A DNA stretch of 64,000 nucleotides from Thermodesulfobacteriota bacterium (lineage in GTDB: Bacteria > Desulfobacterota_D > UBA1144 > Nemesobacterales > CSP1-2), in NCBI GenBank assembly GCA_035559815.1, contig DATMAT010000037.1, positions 33,736-97,735 on the forward strand. Direction: 5' to 3'. The stretch's first letter is position 1. Each line of letters begins with the position of its first letter. Positions 1 to 8,321 of the stretch are shown here, piece by piece. Made by a program: the position numbers and the translations under genes. Under the pieces are notes generated by a model. The model was given only the letters and a program-made list of their open reading frames with translations, did no database searches and was not told the DNA's origin.

Positions 1-668
1 AATCCGGCCTCGCTTGCGGGCGAGCCGGGCTCTACATATCCAATTACCGGAGGCTCTTCCAGATAAGCGGCAACGCCGATACCCAGCATGAAAATAATGG
101 GGAAGAATAAAAACGGTAGGGCAAAATTCATGAACGGGCCGGCAACCACTATGGCCAACCTTTTCAGTATAGACTGATTGGAGAAACCCCGGGGATACTC
201 CTTCTCGGAGTAAGCCTTTATCCCTTCCAAATCATCGGCTTTACAATTAACTGCCAACCTCTCGTCGTCCCTTTCAATGGTAAATACATATTCTCTCTCC
301 GGATTTTTCACTAAATTAAACTCAAGCTCCCTCCACCGGGAAAAAGTAGAAAGCGCTACCCCACCTATGCCGGTTATTTTATCCCCTGACTTAAATCCAG
401 CCTTCTCCGCCCTGGAGCCGGCTTCAACACGGTCTACAATGAAGTTTCCTTCCCCCCCTTCACCGTACATCTTCACGTACCCGCCTAGGGGAAGCATAGA
501 AACCAGATACTCCGTCTCTCCCCTCTTAAATCCAAAGAGCTTCTTGCCAAAACCCAGGGAAAACTTCTCCACTCTAACCCCGCATCGCTTGGCCACCAAG
601 AAATGGCCGAGTTCGTGTATAAAGACTAAAATTCCTATCACGAATAAAAACGCCAATAATACTGTCAT
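1..668 (-). CDS. rseP: RseP-type site-2 zinc metalloprotease (N-terminal part)
   Basis: Inner-membrane intramembrane protease (M50 family) that cleaves transmembrane substrates such as anti-sigma factors. The frame opens at an ATG at 668 and runs off the left edge, so 222 residues are visible of a family usually 350-450 long. The first membrane segment carries the zinc-binding motif HELGH (residues 18-22). Half a PDZ domain follows around residues 90-120 ([15 protein letters not shown]). The second conserved membrane motif GPFMNF lies near residue 180, and the start of another PDZ-like repeat ([10 protein letters not shown]) lies at the edge. It sits 122 bp downstream of dxr on the same strand, the usual dxr-rseP order, which supports the call. 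Confidence 0.95.
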   Translation of the reverse strand, partial: MTVLLAFLFVIGILVFIHELGHFLVAKRCGVRVEKFSLGFGKKLFGFKRGETEYLVSMLPLGGYVKMYGEGGEGNFIVDRVEAGSRAEKAGFKSGDKITGIGGVALSTFSRWRELEFNLVKNPEREYVFTIERDDERLAVNCKADDLEGIKAYSEKEYPRGFSNQSILKRLAIVVAGPFMNFALPFLFFPIIFMLGIGVAAYLEEPPVIGYVEPGSPASEAG

Positions 669-696
669 TCTTTTCTCCTATAGTTAGATATTATTT

Positions 697-718
697 AGCC
701 ACAGAGGACACGGAGCAA
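697..718. repeat. CACAGAGG-type dispersed repeat fragment
   Basis: The spacer between rseP and dxr holds GCCACAGAGGACACGGAG. This resembles a short CACAGAGG/CACGGAG motif that, from memory, is scattered between genes in many environmental bacterial genomes. Only one copy is seen here, so its repeat nature is inferred. Confidence 0.35.
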
Positions 719-790
719 AAAGAGCTATGTTTCGAAGAACTCTCTCTATATTTTCTCTCATTATTCTAAGCTCTTTCGATCAGTAGTTTA

Positions 791-1948
791 TTAATTAACC
801 CGATTTATTATCGATTGAGCGGTCTTTCTTGCCCACCCGTCGCTTTCCAGAATCTCCTCGACCGTCTCTCCCGGCAATTTTCTATGGCTTTCCATAGTCC
901 GCTTTACCACCTTAAGTATCTCCATAAATTTTAACCTGCCTCCGAGAAACGCTTCAACTGCAATTTCATTGGCAGCGCTCATTACCGCAGGCATGGTGCC
1001 GCCTTCCTCCGCCGCCCCATAGGCTAAACATAGGGCTTGAAACCGGTCGGGGCCAGCCTCTTCAAAGGTGAGTTCCCCAAAGTTTGGGCGAATTAACTGG
1101 TCCCCGCCTATAGGAACCCTTTCCGGATAGGACAAGGCATAGGCAATGGGAATTCTCATGTCCGGAAGGCTCATCTGCGCGATGATAGAGCCGTCGATAT
1201 ATTCCACCATGGAATGCACGATGCTCTGGGGATGAATCCATACCGACACCATGTCGGGCGGAATTCCGAATAGCCAACTGGCCTCGATAACCTCAAATCC
1301 CTTATTCATCAGTGTAGCCGAGTCTATGGTGATCTTCTTCCCCATCTTCCAGGTGGGATGGTTCAAAGCCAGCTCCGCAGTGATATCGTCCAGCTTCTCT
1401 TCCGGTGTTTTCAAGAACGGCCCGCCGGAGGCCGTCAAAATAAGCCTTCTCACGTATTCCTTTTTACTGCAATTAAGCGCCTGAAAAAGTGCGCTGTGCT
1501 CGCTATCGACAGGAAGTATCTTAATCCCCTGTTTTTCCGCCTCCCTCATCAAAATGCACCCGGCCATGACCAAGACTTCCTTGTTGGCAAGGGCGACGTT
1601 TTTACCGGACTTTATGGCAGACAGAGTCGGCATCAGACCGGATGCCCCGACCATTCCCGAAACCACCAATTCGGCTTGAGAAAGGGATGCCACGGTTTCT
1701 GCGCCATTCTGGCCCCAGAGGACCTCGGTAAACCCGGGCGGCAAATCCCGGGCCAGTTTAACCGCATCCTTCTCATCCATTACAGAGGCTACCTGTGGCT
1801 TGAATTTAAGGACCTGCTCCCTCAGGAGATTTAGATTCCTTCCGGCCAAAAGCCCGGCTACGCTAAATCGCTCCGGGAACCAGGATATGACCTCTAGGGT
1901 TTGACGCCCTATCGACCCGGTCGAGCCAAGTATGGATATACCTTTCAA
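791..1948 (-). CDS. dxr: 1-deoxy-D-xylulose 5-phosphate reductoisomerase
   Basis: NADPH-dependent enzyme converting DXP to MEP, the committed step of the non-mevalonate isoprenoid pathway, in the cytoplasm. At 385 residues it is of normal family length. The N-terminal Rossmann motif GSTGSIGRQTLEV is at residues 8-20. The metal/substrate region PVDSEHSALFQ, the flexible-loop region ASGGPF and the signature NHPTWKMGKKITIDSATLMNKG are all present. The start ATG overlaps the uppS stop by 4 bp (ATGA), so the two are probably translationally coupled. Both feed undecaprenyl phosphate synthesis. Confidence 0.97.
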   Translation of the reverse strand: MKGISILGSTGSIGRQTLEVISWFPERFSVAGLLAGRNLNLLREQVLKFKPQVASVMDEKDAVKLARDLPPGFTEVLWGQNGAETVASLSQAELVVSGMVGASGLMPTLSAIKSGKNVALANKEVLVMAGCILMREAEKQGIKILPVDSEHSALFQALNCSKKEYVRRLILTASGGPFLKTPEEKLDDITAELALNHPTWKMGKKITIDSATLMNKGFEVIEASWLFGIPPDMVSVWIHPQSIVHSMVEYIDGSIIAQMSLPDMRIPIAYALSYPERVPIGGDQLIRPNFGELTFEEAGPDRFQALCLAYGAAEEGGTMPAVMSAANEIAVEAFLGGRLKFMEILKVVKRTMESHRKLPGETVEEILESDGWARKTAQSIINRVN

Positions 1949-2694
1949 TTTACTTTCCTTCTCTTTATTTGGTCGCTGGTAAGCCCAAATCTCCTCTCCC
2001 GGTTCTGATAGTTTAAAATTGCCTTTACCAAGTGCCTTTTCCTAAAATTAGGCCATAGAGTCCTGGTGACGTAAATCTCGGTGTAGGCAAGCTGCCAGAG
2101 AAGGAAATTGGAAAGCCTCATCTCTCCACTAGTCCGGATGAGAAGGTCGGGCTCGGGGAGGTCGATTGTGTAAAGGAACTGAGAAAAACTCTCTTCATTC
2201 AGATTGGATAAAGGGATTCCGGAAAGCATTACCTTCTTGACCGCATCCACTATTTCCTCCCTACCCCCATAGCTCAGCGCCAGGGTAAGGGTCATTCCAC
2301 TACAGTTTTTAGTCTTTTCCATCGTATCGGTGAGCACCTGGTAGACATCCGGTGGAAGCTCCCATAGCCGGCCAATGGCGTTAAGCCTTATCTCTTTCTC
2401 GACCAGGGTGTCTCCTTCCTTGACCAGGTATTGTTTTAGAAGTTCCATTAGGGCATCGACTTCGTCCCTTGGTCTTCTCCAATTCTGTGCAGAAAAAGCG
2501 TAGAGCGTTACTGCTTTGATCCCCAATTCCCTGGCCGCCTTCACCACGGACTTGACCGATTTCATCCCCTCCCTATGGCCGCTTATTCTATCAAGCCCCT
2601 TCCTTCCCGCCCACCTTCCGTTTCCATCCATTATTATCACAACGTGTTTCGGAATGTTTTTCTTGTCTATAAGAGACTCTGTCTTCCCTTTCAT
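1945..2694 (-). CDS. uppS: Isoprenyl (undecaprenyl) diphosphate synthase
   Basis: Cis-prenyltransferase that elongates farnesyl diphosphate with isopentenyl diphosphate to make the C55 carrier lipid for peptidoglycan and O-antigen. At 249 residues it matches the family. The catalytic Asp is in MDGNGRWA (about residue 23). GHREGMKSV, LYAFSAQNWRRP and the C-terminal LIRTSGEMRLSNFLLWQ with YTEIY are all conserved. It is the first recognised gene of the uppS-dxr-rseP run; the cdsA gene that often sits between uppS and dxr is absent here. Confidence 0.97.
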   Translation of the reverse strand: MKGKTESLIDKKNIPKHVVIIMDGNGRWAGRKGLDRISGHREGMKSVKSVVKAARELGIKAVTLYAFSAQNWRRPRDEVDALMELLKQYLVKEGDTLVEKEIRLNAIGRLWELPPDVYQVLTDTMEKTKNCSGMTLTLALSYGGREEIVDAVKKVMLSGIPLSNLNEESFSQFLYTIDLPEPDLLIRTSGEMRLSNFLLWQLAYTEIYVTRTLWPNFRKRHLVKAILNYQNRERRFGLTSDQIKRRKVN

Positions 2695-2756
2695 GGATTA
2701 CGCCGGAATAAGACAACAAATATTATGATAAGTTCTTAAACCCACGACCGCTTCCA

Positions 2757-2996
2757 TTATCGCCGGCCAAACAAGCCGAGGATATTCGTCTTTGAAACAA
2801 ATGAAATAGGCACCACGACCAGAATCACGATAAGAACCATAGTCAGGATAACGATGAAGGTCAGAGCGTAAACAAAAATCAAAACGGGTAAAAGTAGAAT
2901 CCTAAAAAGAATAAAATGGCCGGAAATTTCAAGAGCTATCTCCTTGTAGCTACCTATAAATCTTTCAGCTATGCCCGCTATGGCTTTTCTCATCAT
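2757..2996 (-). CDS. Small two-helix membrane protein, unknown function
   Basis: A 79-residue product with a short basic N-terminal helix followed by two closely spaced hydrophobic stretches (about residues 27-43 and 46-64), ending in a basic GLFGRR tail. I recognise no family. The ATG at 2996 is preferred because an AGGGAAAGGGA purine tract lies just upstream. A longer frame from TTG at 3047 has no ribosome site. It lies 62 bp upstream of uppS on the same strand and may be cotranscribed with it. Coding status rests on the ribosome site and the clear membrane pattern. Confidence 0.55.
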   Translation of the reverse strand: MMRKAIAGIAERFIGSYKEIALEISGHFILFRILLLPVLIFVYALTFIVILTMVLIVILVVVPISFVSKTNILGLFGRR

Positions 2997-3178
2997 GAGT
3001 CCCTTTCCCTGGGCTAATAAACTAGCAGATTCCGAAATGGAGTTCAAGGAAAGAGATTATGTCGAGATCAATATCCGATATCGGCCCCTGCCCGCCTGTT
3101 TGACAACACTGTATGTAAGATTATATTATACTACTTTTACAAAAAGATTCATTTTAATCACCCTAAAGCGACAAATAG

Positions 3179-4015
3179 ATGTTCAAAAGAACAAACGATA
3201 TCGAAGTTCTTGAGGATACCGCCAGAAGAGTACGCATACACCTTTTAAAAGCGCTTCATAACGCCAAGTCCGGACACACCGGGGGGTCCCTTTCTTCGGT
3301 GGAGATTCTGGTGGCTTTATACTTCTCCGAGTTAAGACATGACCCGTCTAACCCTCGCTGGGAAGATAGAGACAGATTCGTGTTGTCCAAAGGCCACGGC
3401 GTCCCCGCTCTCTACTCCGTATTGGCCCATGCCGGTTATTTCCCTATCGACGAGCTTATGACCTTGAGAAAGCCGGAAAGCCGGCTGCAAGGACATCCGG
3501 AGTATAACCTGGACATCGGGATTGAGGCCACAACCGGCTCTCTAGGACACGGACTTTCTGCGGCAAATGGTATGGCTTTGGCAGCAAAGATTGACGGAAG
3601 GGACATTAGGGTATATGCACTCTTGAGCGACGGTGAGCTTCAAGAAGGAGCCACCTGGGAGGCAATCACCACTTCCGCATACAGAAAGTTGGATAATCTC
3701 TGTGCAATCGTCGACAGAAACAGGTTTCAGAACGACGGCGCTATGGCCGAGATCAAGGACATAGAGCCTGTACCGGACAAGTGGCGCGCTTTTGGCTGGC
3801 GGGTAGAGGTCTTGCCTGACGGACACGATTTCCCCAGCCTTCTTTCTGCCTTCAGGAAAGCAAGGCGAACCAAAGGAAAACCATTTGTCATCATAGCCAA
3901 TACCATAAAGGGCAAGGGTATATCCATATTCGAGAATCAGGGGAAGTACCACGGCGTTGCACCTACAGACGAAGAGCTTAAAATTGCACTGACCGAATTA
4001 GGGGGGGCGGCTTGA
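3179..4015 (+). CDS. Transketolase, N-terminal (TPP-binding) subunit
   Basis: First half of a split transketolase, a thiamine diphosphate enzyme moving two-carbon ketol units in the pentose phosphate pathway. It is 278 residues long, standard for the separate N-terminal subunit. KSGHTGGSLSSVEILVALYF, SKGHGVPALYSVLA and GSLGHGLSAANGMALAAK are family motifs. The diphosphate/Mg signature appears as SDGELQEGATWEA with IVDRNRFQNDG, the canonical first Gly of GDGE being Ser here. The C-terminal subunit gene begins one base after its stop. The start is the first in-frame ATG; its ribosome site is weak. Confidence 0.95.
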   Translation: MFKRTNDIEVLEDTARRVRIHLLKALHNAKSGHTGGSLSSVEILVALYFSELRHDPSNPRWEDRDRFVLSKGHGVPALYSVLAHAGYFPIDELMTLRKPESRLQGHPEYNLDIGIEATTGSLGHGLSAANGMALAAKIDGRDIRVYALLSDGELQEGATWEAITTSAYRKLDNLCAIVDRNRFQNDGAMAEIKDIEPVPDKWRAFGWRVEVLPDGHDFPSLLSAFRKARRTKGKPFVIIANTIKGKGISIFENQGKYHGVAPTDEELKIALTELGGAA

Positions 4016-4016
4016 T

Positions 4017-5021
4017 ATGAGCAGGTCCAAACTGAGCGACCTACTGGTCGAGGAAGTTACCGAGTACGAATACATAAGGGAAACCTACGGCAAAACGCTC
4101 GTAGAACTGGGTAGCATCTATCCGGAATTGGTGGTCCTGGATAGCGACCTAACCGTCTCCACCAAGACCAACTTATTCGGAAAAAAGTTCCCGGATAGGT
4201 TCTTCACCATGGGCGTCTCCGAGCAGGACATGATGGCCACGGCAGCCGGGTTTGCCCTATACGGCAAAATTCCTTTTGCCAGTACATTCGCAGTATTTGC
4301 CACCGGACGGGCCTGGGAGCACATAAGACAATCTATTGCCTTCCCCAACCTAAACGTAAAAATAGTGGCCACTCACGCCGGGGTCACCGTAGGTGAAGAC
4401 GGCGCAACCCATCAGGCGCTAGAAGACATAGCCCTTATGCGCGTCCTTCCCAACATGACGGTGATAGTTCCTGCGGACGCTGTGGAAACTGAGGCAGTAA
4501 TTAGGACAATAATAGACCGAAAAGGCCCGACGTACGTCCGCCTAGCCAGGGCCAAGTTCCCGACGATTTTCAAGAAATCTTACAAATTCGAGGTTGGGAA
4601 GGCTCCTATTCTCCGGGAGGGGAAGCACGTAGCCATTTTTGCCAGCGGTATCATGGTCAGCGAAGCCCTTAATGCGGCAAAGCTGCTTGAGAAAGAGGGC
4701 ATAGGAGCCTCCGTGGCCAACGTCTCTACCATAAAACCCATAGACGTTCAAACTATAGTCGAGCTAGCCAGGATGACCGGGGCGGTGGTTACGGCAGAAG
4801 ACCACAATGTGGTGGGGGGATTGGGGGGAGCGGTTTCAGAGGTGCTTTCGGAGGAGTGCCCGACTCCAATCAAACGGATCGGGATCAGAGATAGATACGG
4901 CACATCTGGTGATGGGCTTAAACTCCTTGAGTATTTCGGGCTTAAGGCCAAAAACATCGTTCAGGCTGTTTATGAGCTTCTAGAGTTCAATTCCAATAGT
5001 AAATCCGTGGGCCTTCTATAG
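4017..5021 (+). CDS. Transketolase, C-terminal (pyrimidine-binding) subunit
   Basis: Partner subunit of the preceding gene, 334 residues. It supplies the catalytic Glu that activates TPP (MGVSEQDMMATAAGFA) and the conserved THAGVTVGEDGATHQ loop. A C-terminal transketolase domain follows from about residue 195 (GKHVAIFASGIMVSEAL). The gene starts one base after the stop of the N-terminal subunit, so a coupled two-gene unit is clear. It resembles DXP synthase in its C-terminal half, but the split architecture and the THAGVTVGEDG loop favour transketolase. Confidence 0.95.
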   Translation: MSRSKLSDLLVEEVTEYEYIRETYGKTLVELGSIYPELVVLDSDLTVSTKTNLFGKKFPDRFFTMGVSEQDMMATAAGFALYGKIPFASTFAVFATGRAWEHIRQSIAFPNLNVKIVATHAGVTVGEDGATHQALEDIALMRVLPNMTVIVPADAVETEAVIRTIIDRKGPTYVRLARAKFPTIFKKSYKFEVGKAPILREGKHVAIFASGIMVSEALNAAKLLEKEGIGASVANVSTIKPIDVQTIVELARMTGAVVTAEDHNVVGGLGGAVSEVLSEECPTPIKRIGIRDRYGTSGDGLKLLEYFGLKAKNIVQAVYELLEFNSNSKSVGLL

Positions 5022-5118
5022 CCGGGATAGAATAGAACAGCACCCCATTTTAAACCCGTTGCGAAAAAAAACTAAATGTTTTATATGCTTATGTTAAAGC
5101 CAATTTGGGGAGGCTCGC

Positions 5119-6267
5119 ATGAAAAGATTTTATGTACCAATATTTTCTCTACTTTTGTTTGCATCCGGGGTGTCGGCATTAGCCGAAGAGGCCACTTACA
5201 AGGGCTTATCTGACTTCACCAGGGTACTGGACATAATCGAGAGAAACTATGTAGAAGAAGTCGACCCGGAGGAGCTCACTGTAGGAGCCATAGAAGGCAT
5301 GCTAAAGACGCTTGACCCCTACTCCGTTTACCTTACCCCGGAGCGTTACAACGAGATAGAAATTGGCACCTCCGGCGAATTCGGGGGAGTAGGAATGGAG
5401 GTGACCATCGAAAACGACGTACTTACAGTGATAACTCCGATAGAGGATACCCCGGCGGCAAAGGCCGGCATTAAGCCTAAGGACCAAATAATAGCGATCG
5501 ACGGAAAACCAACCAGGGGTATGGCAGTCCACGAGGCGGTGAAGATTCTTCGCGGTCCCAAGGGGAGTTCGGTTAAGATTACCGTACAAAGCGAGGGGAA
5601 AAGTAGTCCGAGGGATATAACATTGGTGAGAGAAATAATCAGGGTAGAAAGCGTCAAATCCAAGTTGCTGAATAACGGTATAGGGTACATAAGGCTTTCT
5701 CAATTCCAAGAGAAAACATCCCAAGAGCTTAGAAACTCTCTTACCCAATTGGAGTCACAGAACGGTGGACGCTTGAAGGGGGTGGTACTCGATTTGAGAA
5801 ACAATCCCGGCGGCTTGCTCACTCAGGCGGTAGAAGTGGTGGATGAATTTATTGACCAGGGTCTAATCGTCAGCGTCAAGGGGAGGGCCGAGACACAGTC
5901 CACAGATTATTACGCTACCAAAAAAGGCAAATTTCAAGACTATCCTCTGGTTGTGATAGTAAACAAAGGGAGCGCCAGCGCATCCGAGGTAGTCGCCGAG
6001 GCGCTTCAGGACAGCAAAAGGGCCTCTATCCTGGGCACAAAGACCTTTGGGAAAGGTTCTGTCCAAACCATAATCAGGCTTGACAATGGAGCCGGTCTTA
6101 AGCTTACCACCGCTAAATTCTACGCCCCGAGCGGCAGGTCCATAAATGAAGTGGGTGTAATACCGGATATAGTCGTGGAAAATACCGAGAGCAAGGACCT
6201 TCAACTGGAGAGGGCCTTAGAGCTTCTTGGAACTTCCAAGGCCGAAAACACCATCCCGAAAGGTTAG
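5119..6267 (+). CDS. S41-family C-terminal processing peptidase (CtpA-like)
   Basis: Exported serine protease with Ser/Lys dyad that trims C termini of periplasmic proteins. At 382 residues it has an N-terminal signal peptide (to about residue 22, cleavage after VSALA). A PDZ domain follows around residues 90-170 (GVGMEVTIEN, then DTPAAKAGIKPKDQI). The S41 core contains LDLRNNPGGLL, the nucleophile region NKGSASASEVVAEAL and the general-base Lys in TKTFGKGSVQT. A strong ribosome site (GGGGAGG) precedes the ATG. Together with the following YibQ-type gene it recalls the envC-ctpA-yibQ cell-wall block of other Gram-negatives, here without envC. Confidence 0.95.
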   Translation: MKRFYVPIFSLLLFASGVSALAEEATYKGLSDFTRVLDIIERNYVEEVDPEELTVGAIEGMLKTLDPYSVYLTPERYNEIEIGTSGEFGGVGMEVTIENDVLTVITPIEDTPAAKAGIKPKDQIIAIDGKPTRGMAVHEAVKILRGPKGSSVKITVQSEGKSSPRDITLVREIIRVESVKSKLLNNGIGYIRLSQFQEKTSQELRNSLTQLESQNGGRLKGVVLDLRNNPGGLLTQAVEVVDEFIDQGLIVSVKGRAETQSTDYYATKKGKFQDYPLVVIVNKGSASASEVVAEALQDSKRASILGTKTFGKGSVQTIIRLDNGAGLKLTTAKFYAPSGRSINEVGVIPDIVVENTESKDLQLERALELLGTSKAENTIPKG

Positions 6268-7579
6268 GAGAAGTACTCACTATTTGCGCAGAAAGCAAAG
6301 GGCTCACAGAAGAACGCGTATAAATAAGGGAAAATTTCGGAAGGCGAGAGCCGGTAGGGTCGTTACATTTACGCTCGGGTTTATCGCCTTTGTAGCCATA
6401 AGCCTATACAGTCTTTCCTACATAAAAAATCAGATTTCGGGGACAATAGAAGAGAAAAGGGCATCCTCGGGCTTAACCAAGACCATAGAAGACGTTGATG
6501 CCTACATTGCCGAGGCTCTATTCAACCTGGGGGTTTCTAAAAAAGATGTCAAGTTGAAAAGGTCTTCTTCCGGTAAGGCCGGCGGTAACTTCGCTGAAAT
6601 ATACATCGACATTCCTCAGGGAATCGGGGAAAAAATGGTGGTAGAAGCGCTCAGAAAACATCTATCGCGGCCTCATATTGAGCCCAGTTTCAAGAAGACT
6701 GGCAAGTCTCTCCTGGTAGCAGAGATAAAGATAGATGATATTCCAACACATAGAATCACGGCTGTATTTAAACAGCAACATCAGAAGAAAAGAGAAGTAA
6801 TAGCCGCTAAAGATAAAGAAGCTTCTTCTACTCCAAAGGAATTGGCCAAGATAGAGAAAGAAACACTTACCGTAAAGAAGCCCGAAGCACGAACATTCCA
6901 AGAAGAAAAACCGAAGGTGGTTATCATCGTTGACGACTTAGGATTGCACAAAGGGCCGATCGACAAGCTGGGCGAACTTAATGCACCCATCAGCTTCGCC
7001 ATTTTACCCGACCTACCTTATTCCAAATACGCTGCCCAGGTTGCCCATAGAAAGGGATGGGACGTTATTCTCCATCTTCCCATGGAGCCTAAGGAATCCT
7101 CCGGATATCTGGCCGCGGACGCCGGGGATGGGGCTCTCCTGGTGGGATTGCCAAAGAACGAGATTTTAACTAATCTAGAAAAAAATCTATCCTCCATTCC
7201 GTATATAAAGGGCGTGAATAACCACATGGGGTCTAAATTCACAGAAAACAGCGAACTCATGGAGCTGGTTCTGGAAAGCATAAAGAAGAAGGGACTATTC
7301 TTCATCGACAGCAGAACTTCTCCGCACACGACCGGTTTTGATATGGCTAGGAAAATGGGTATAAAAACCGCAAAGAGGGACCTCTTTCTCGACAACAGTG
7401 CTGGTAGCCAGAATTATATCAGGTCGCAAATAGAGAAGCTGGTAAACGTCTCCAAGGAGAAGGGTGTTGCTATTGGAATCTGCCACCCCTATCCTAATAC
7501 GATATCGGTGCTATCGGAAATGATCCCAGAGATAAGGAAAGAGGCGGACATAGTGCTGTCGTCGGCTGTGGTAAATTAG
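6227..7579 (+). CDS. Divergent polysaccharide deacetylase family protein (YibQ-like)
   Basis: Membrane-anchored NodB-fold protein of the divergent polysaccharide deacetylase family, thought to act on cell-wall glycans. Residues 1-40 are highly basic and are followed by one membrane anchor (about 44-62). The deacetylase-like domain spans about 225-445, with IIVDDLG, FAILPDLPYS, DVILHLPMEP, NNHMGSKFT, FFIDSRTSP and GICHPYP. The TTG at 6227 overlaps ctpA by 41 bp. An in-frame TTG at 6284 behind AGGAG (6266-6270) is an equally plausible start. Probably cotranscribed with ctpA. Confidence 0.88.
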   Translation: MELPRPKTPSRKVRRSTHYLRRKQRAHRRTRINKGKFRKARAGRVVTFTLGFIAFVAISLYSLSYIKNQISGTIEEKRASSGLTKTIEDVDAYIAEALFNLGVSKKDVKLKRSSSGKAGGNFAEIYIDIPQGIGEKMVVEALRKHLSRPHIEPSFKKTGKSLLVAEIKIDDIPTHRITAVFKQQHQKKREVIAAKDKEASSTPKELAKIEKETLTVKKPEARTFQEEKPKVVIIVDDLGLHKGPIDKLGELNAPISFAILPDLPYSKYAAQVAHRKGWDVILHLPMEPKESSGYLAADAGDGALLVGLPKNEILTNLEKNLSSIPYIKGVNNHMGSKFTENSELMELVLESIKKKGLFFIDSRTSPHTTGFDMARKMGIKTAKRDLFLDNSAGSQNYIRSQIEKLVNVSKEKGVAIGICHPYPNTISVLSEMIPEIRKEADIVLSSAVVN

Positions 7580-7722
7580 AGTGAAAGTAGAACTAACCGG
7601 CGCCGGCAAATCGCTAGGAGTGTTTAATTATAATTCGCGTGCTGGCCAAGCCGAACAGTGAGAGCAGTGTTGACGAGGTTAAATTAAATATGAAGTATTG
7701 AGACAGGCCAGGGAGGTTTATT

Positions 7723-7905
7723 ATGGGTCTAATCGATGACATAAGAAAAAAGAAGGACTCTTGGATGGTCAGGTTCGAGGAACACCGTCAGGATGAGGAG
7801 GATGAAGAGGAATCGGGGGATATAAGTGAAGAGAAAATGGAAGAGGAGATTATGAGGAATCGGGAGATGGTCGGGGTATTCCCCAGAAAGGAAATTCTTA
7901 AATGA
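7723..7905 (+). CDS. Small acidic hypothetical protein
   Basis: A 60-codon frame with a good ribosome site (GGGAGG seven bases before the ATG). The product is strongly charged: a basic first helix (DDIRKKKDSW), then an acidic Glu/Asp block (about residues 21-45), no Cys and no membrane segment. I do not recognise it. It precedes rpsU by 92 bp on the same strand. The ribosome site and the non-random composition argue for a real gene, but no homologue is known to me. Confidence 0.5.
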   Translation: MGLIDDIRKKKDSWMVRFEEHRQDEEDEEESGDISEEKMEEEIMRNREMVGVFPRKEILK

Positions 7906-7997
7906 TGAAAGCATATTAAGGAAGCTTCTACTTGACAACAGCACTTTAATATTTTAGGTTGTAAAATAAACTTTTACAGAGACCAGGAGGTATTTGT

Positions 7998-8189
7998 ATG
8001 CCGGGAATTGTGGTGGGAAATAACGAGAGCATCGACAGCGCGCTCAAGAGATTCAAAAAACAGGTAGAAAAGGGTGGAGTTCTATCTGAGGTAAGAAAAA
8101 GAGAATTTTACGAAAAACCCAGCGAAAGAAAGAAGAAAAGGCTTTTCGCCGCAAAAAAACGTTTTGTGAAGAGGGTGAGAAGAGACTGA
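7998..8189 (+). CDS. rpsU: 30S ribosomal protein S21
   Basis: Small basic ribosomal subunit protein, 63 residues, near the 16S 3' end region in the ribosome. The S21 pattern is plain: [18 protein letters not shown] near the start, then [14 protein letters not shown] and a lysine/arginine-rich tail. A strong AGGAGG site precedes the ATG. It is the first gene of the classical macromolecular synthesis operon with dnaG and rpoD. The 132-bp gap to dnaG contains a hairpin and T-run that could let S21 be made in excess over the two downstream products. Confidence 0.95.
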   Translation: MPGIVVGNNESIDSALKRFKKQVEKGGVLSEVRKREFYEKPSERKKKRLFAAKKRFVKRVRRD

Positions 8190-8220
8190 AGCAGGTGCTG
8201 TCTTAATTTCTTGACCGGAA

Positions 8221-8263
8221 GGGAGGCAACATTTTGAAGCCGTTTCTCCCAAAGATTTTTTTT
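8221..8263 (+). terminator. Candidate leaky terminator between rpsU and dnaG
   Basis: GGGAGGCAAC pairs imperfectly with GTTTCTCCC across a roughly 16-base loop, and a run of eight T follows five bases later (8256-8263). In E. coli an intrinsic terminator lies at the same place and reduces dnaG-rpoD readthrough relative to rpsU. The stem here is imperfect and the T-run is offset, so partial termination is an inference. Confidence 0.45.
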
Positions 8264-8321
8264 CTATCCTATTTTTCTTTAAAGCCGACTACAAGGTCTT
8301 TTATTAAATCAGTATTTTTGT

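Noticed and set aside
1358..1834. 158-codon plus-strand frame inside dxr
   Set aside because: It is the complementary strand of strongly conserved dxr codons and has no recognisable features.
7929..7970. TTGACA at 7933 as the rpsU promoter
   Set aside because: No acceptable -10 box is found at 16-18 bp; the only TAAAAT lies about 24 bp away.
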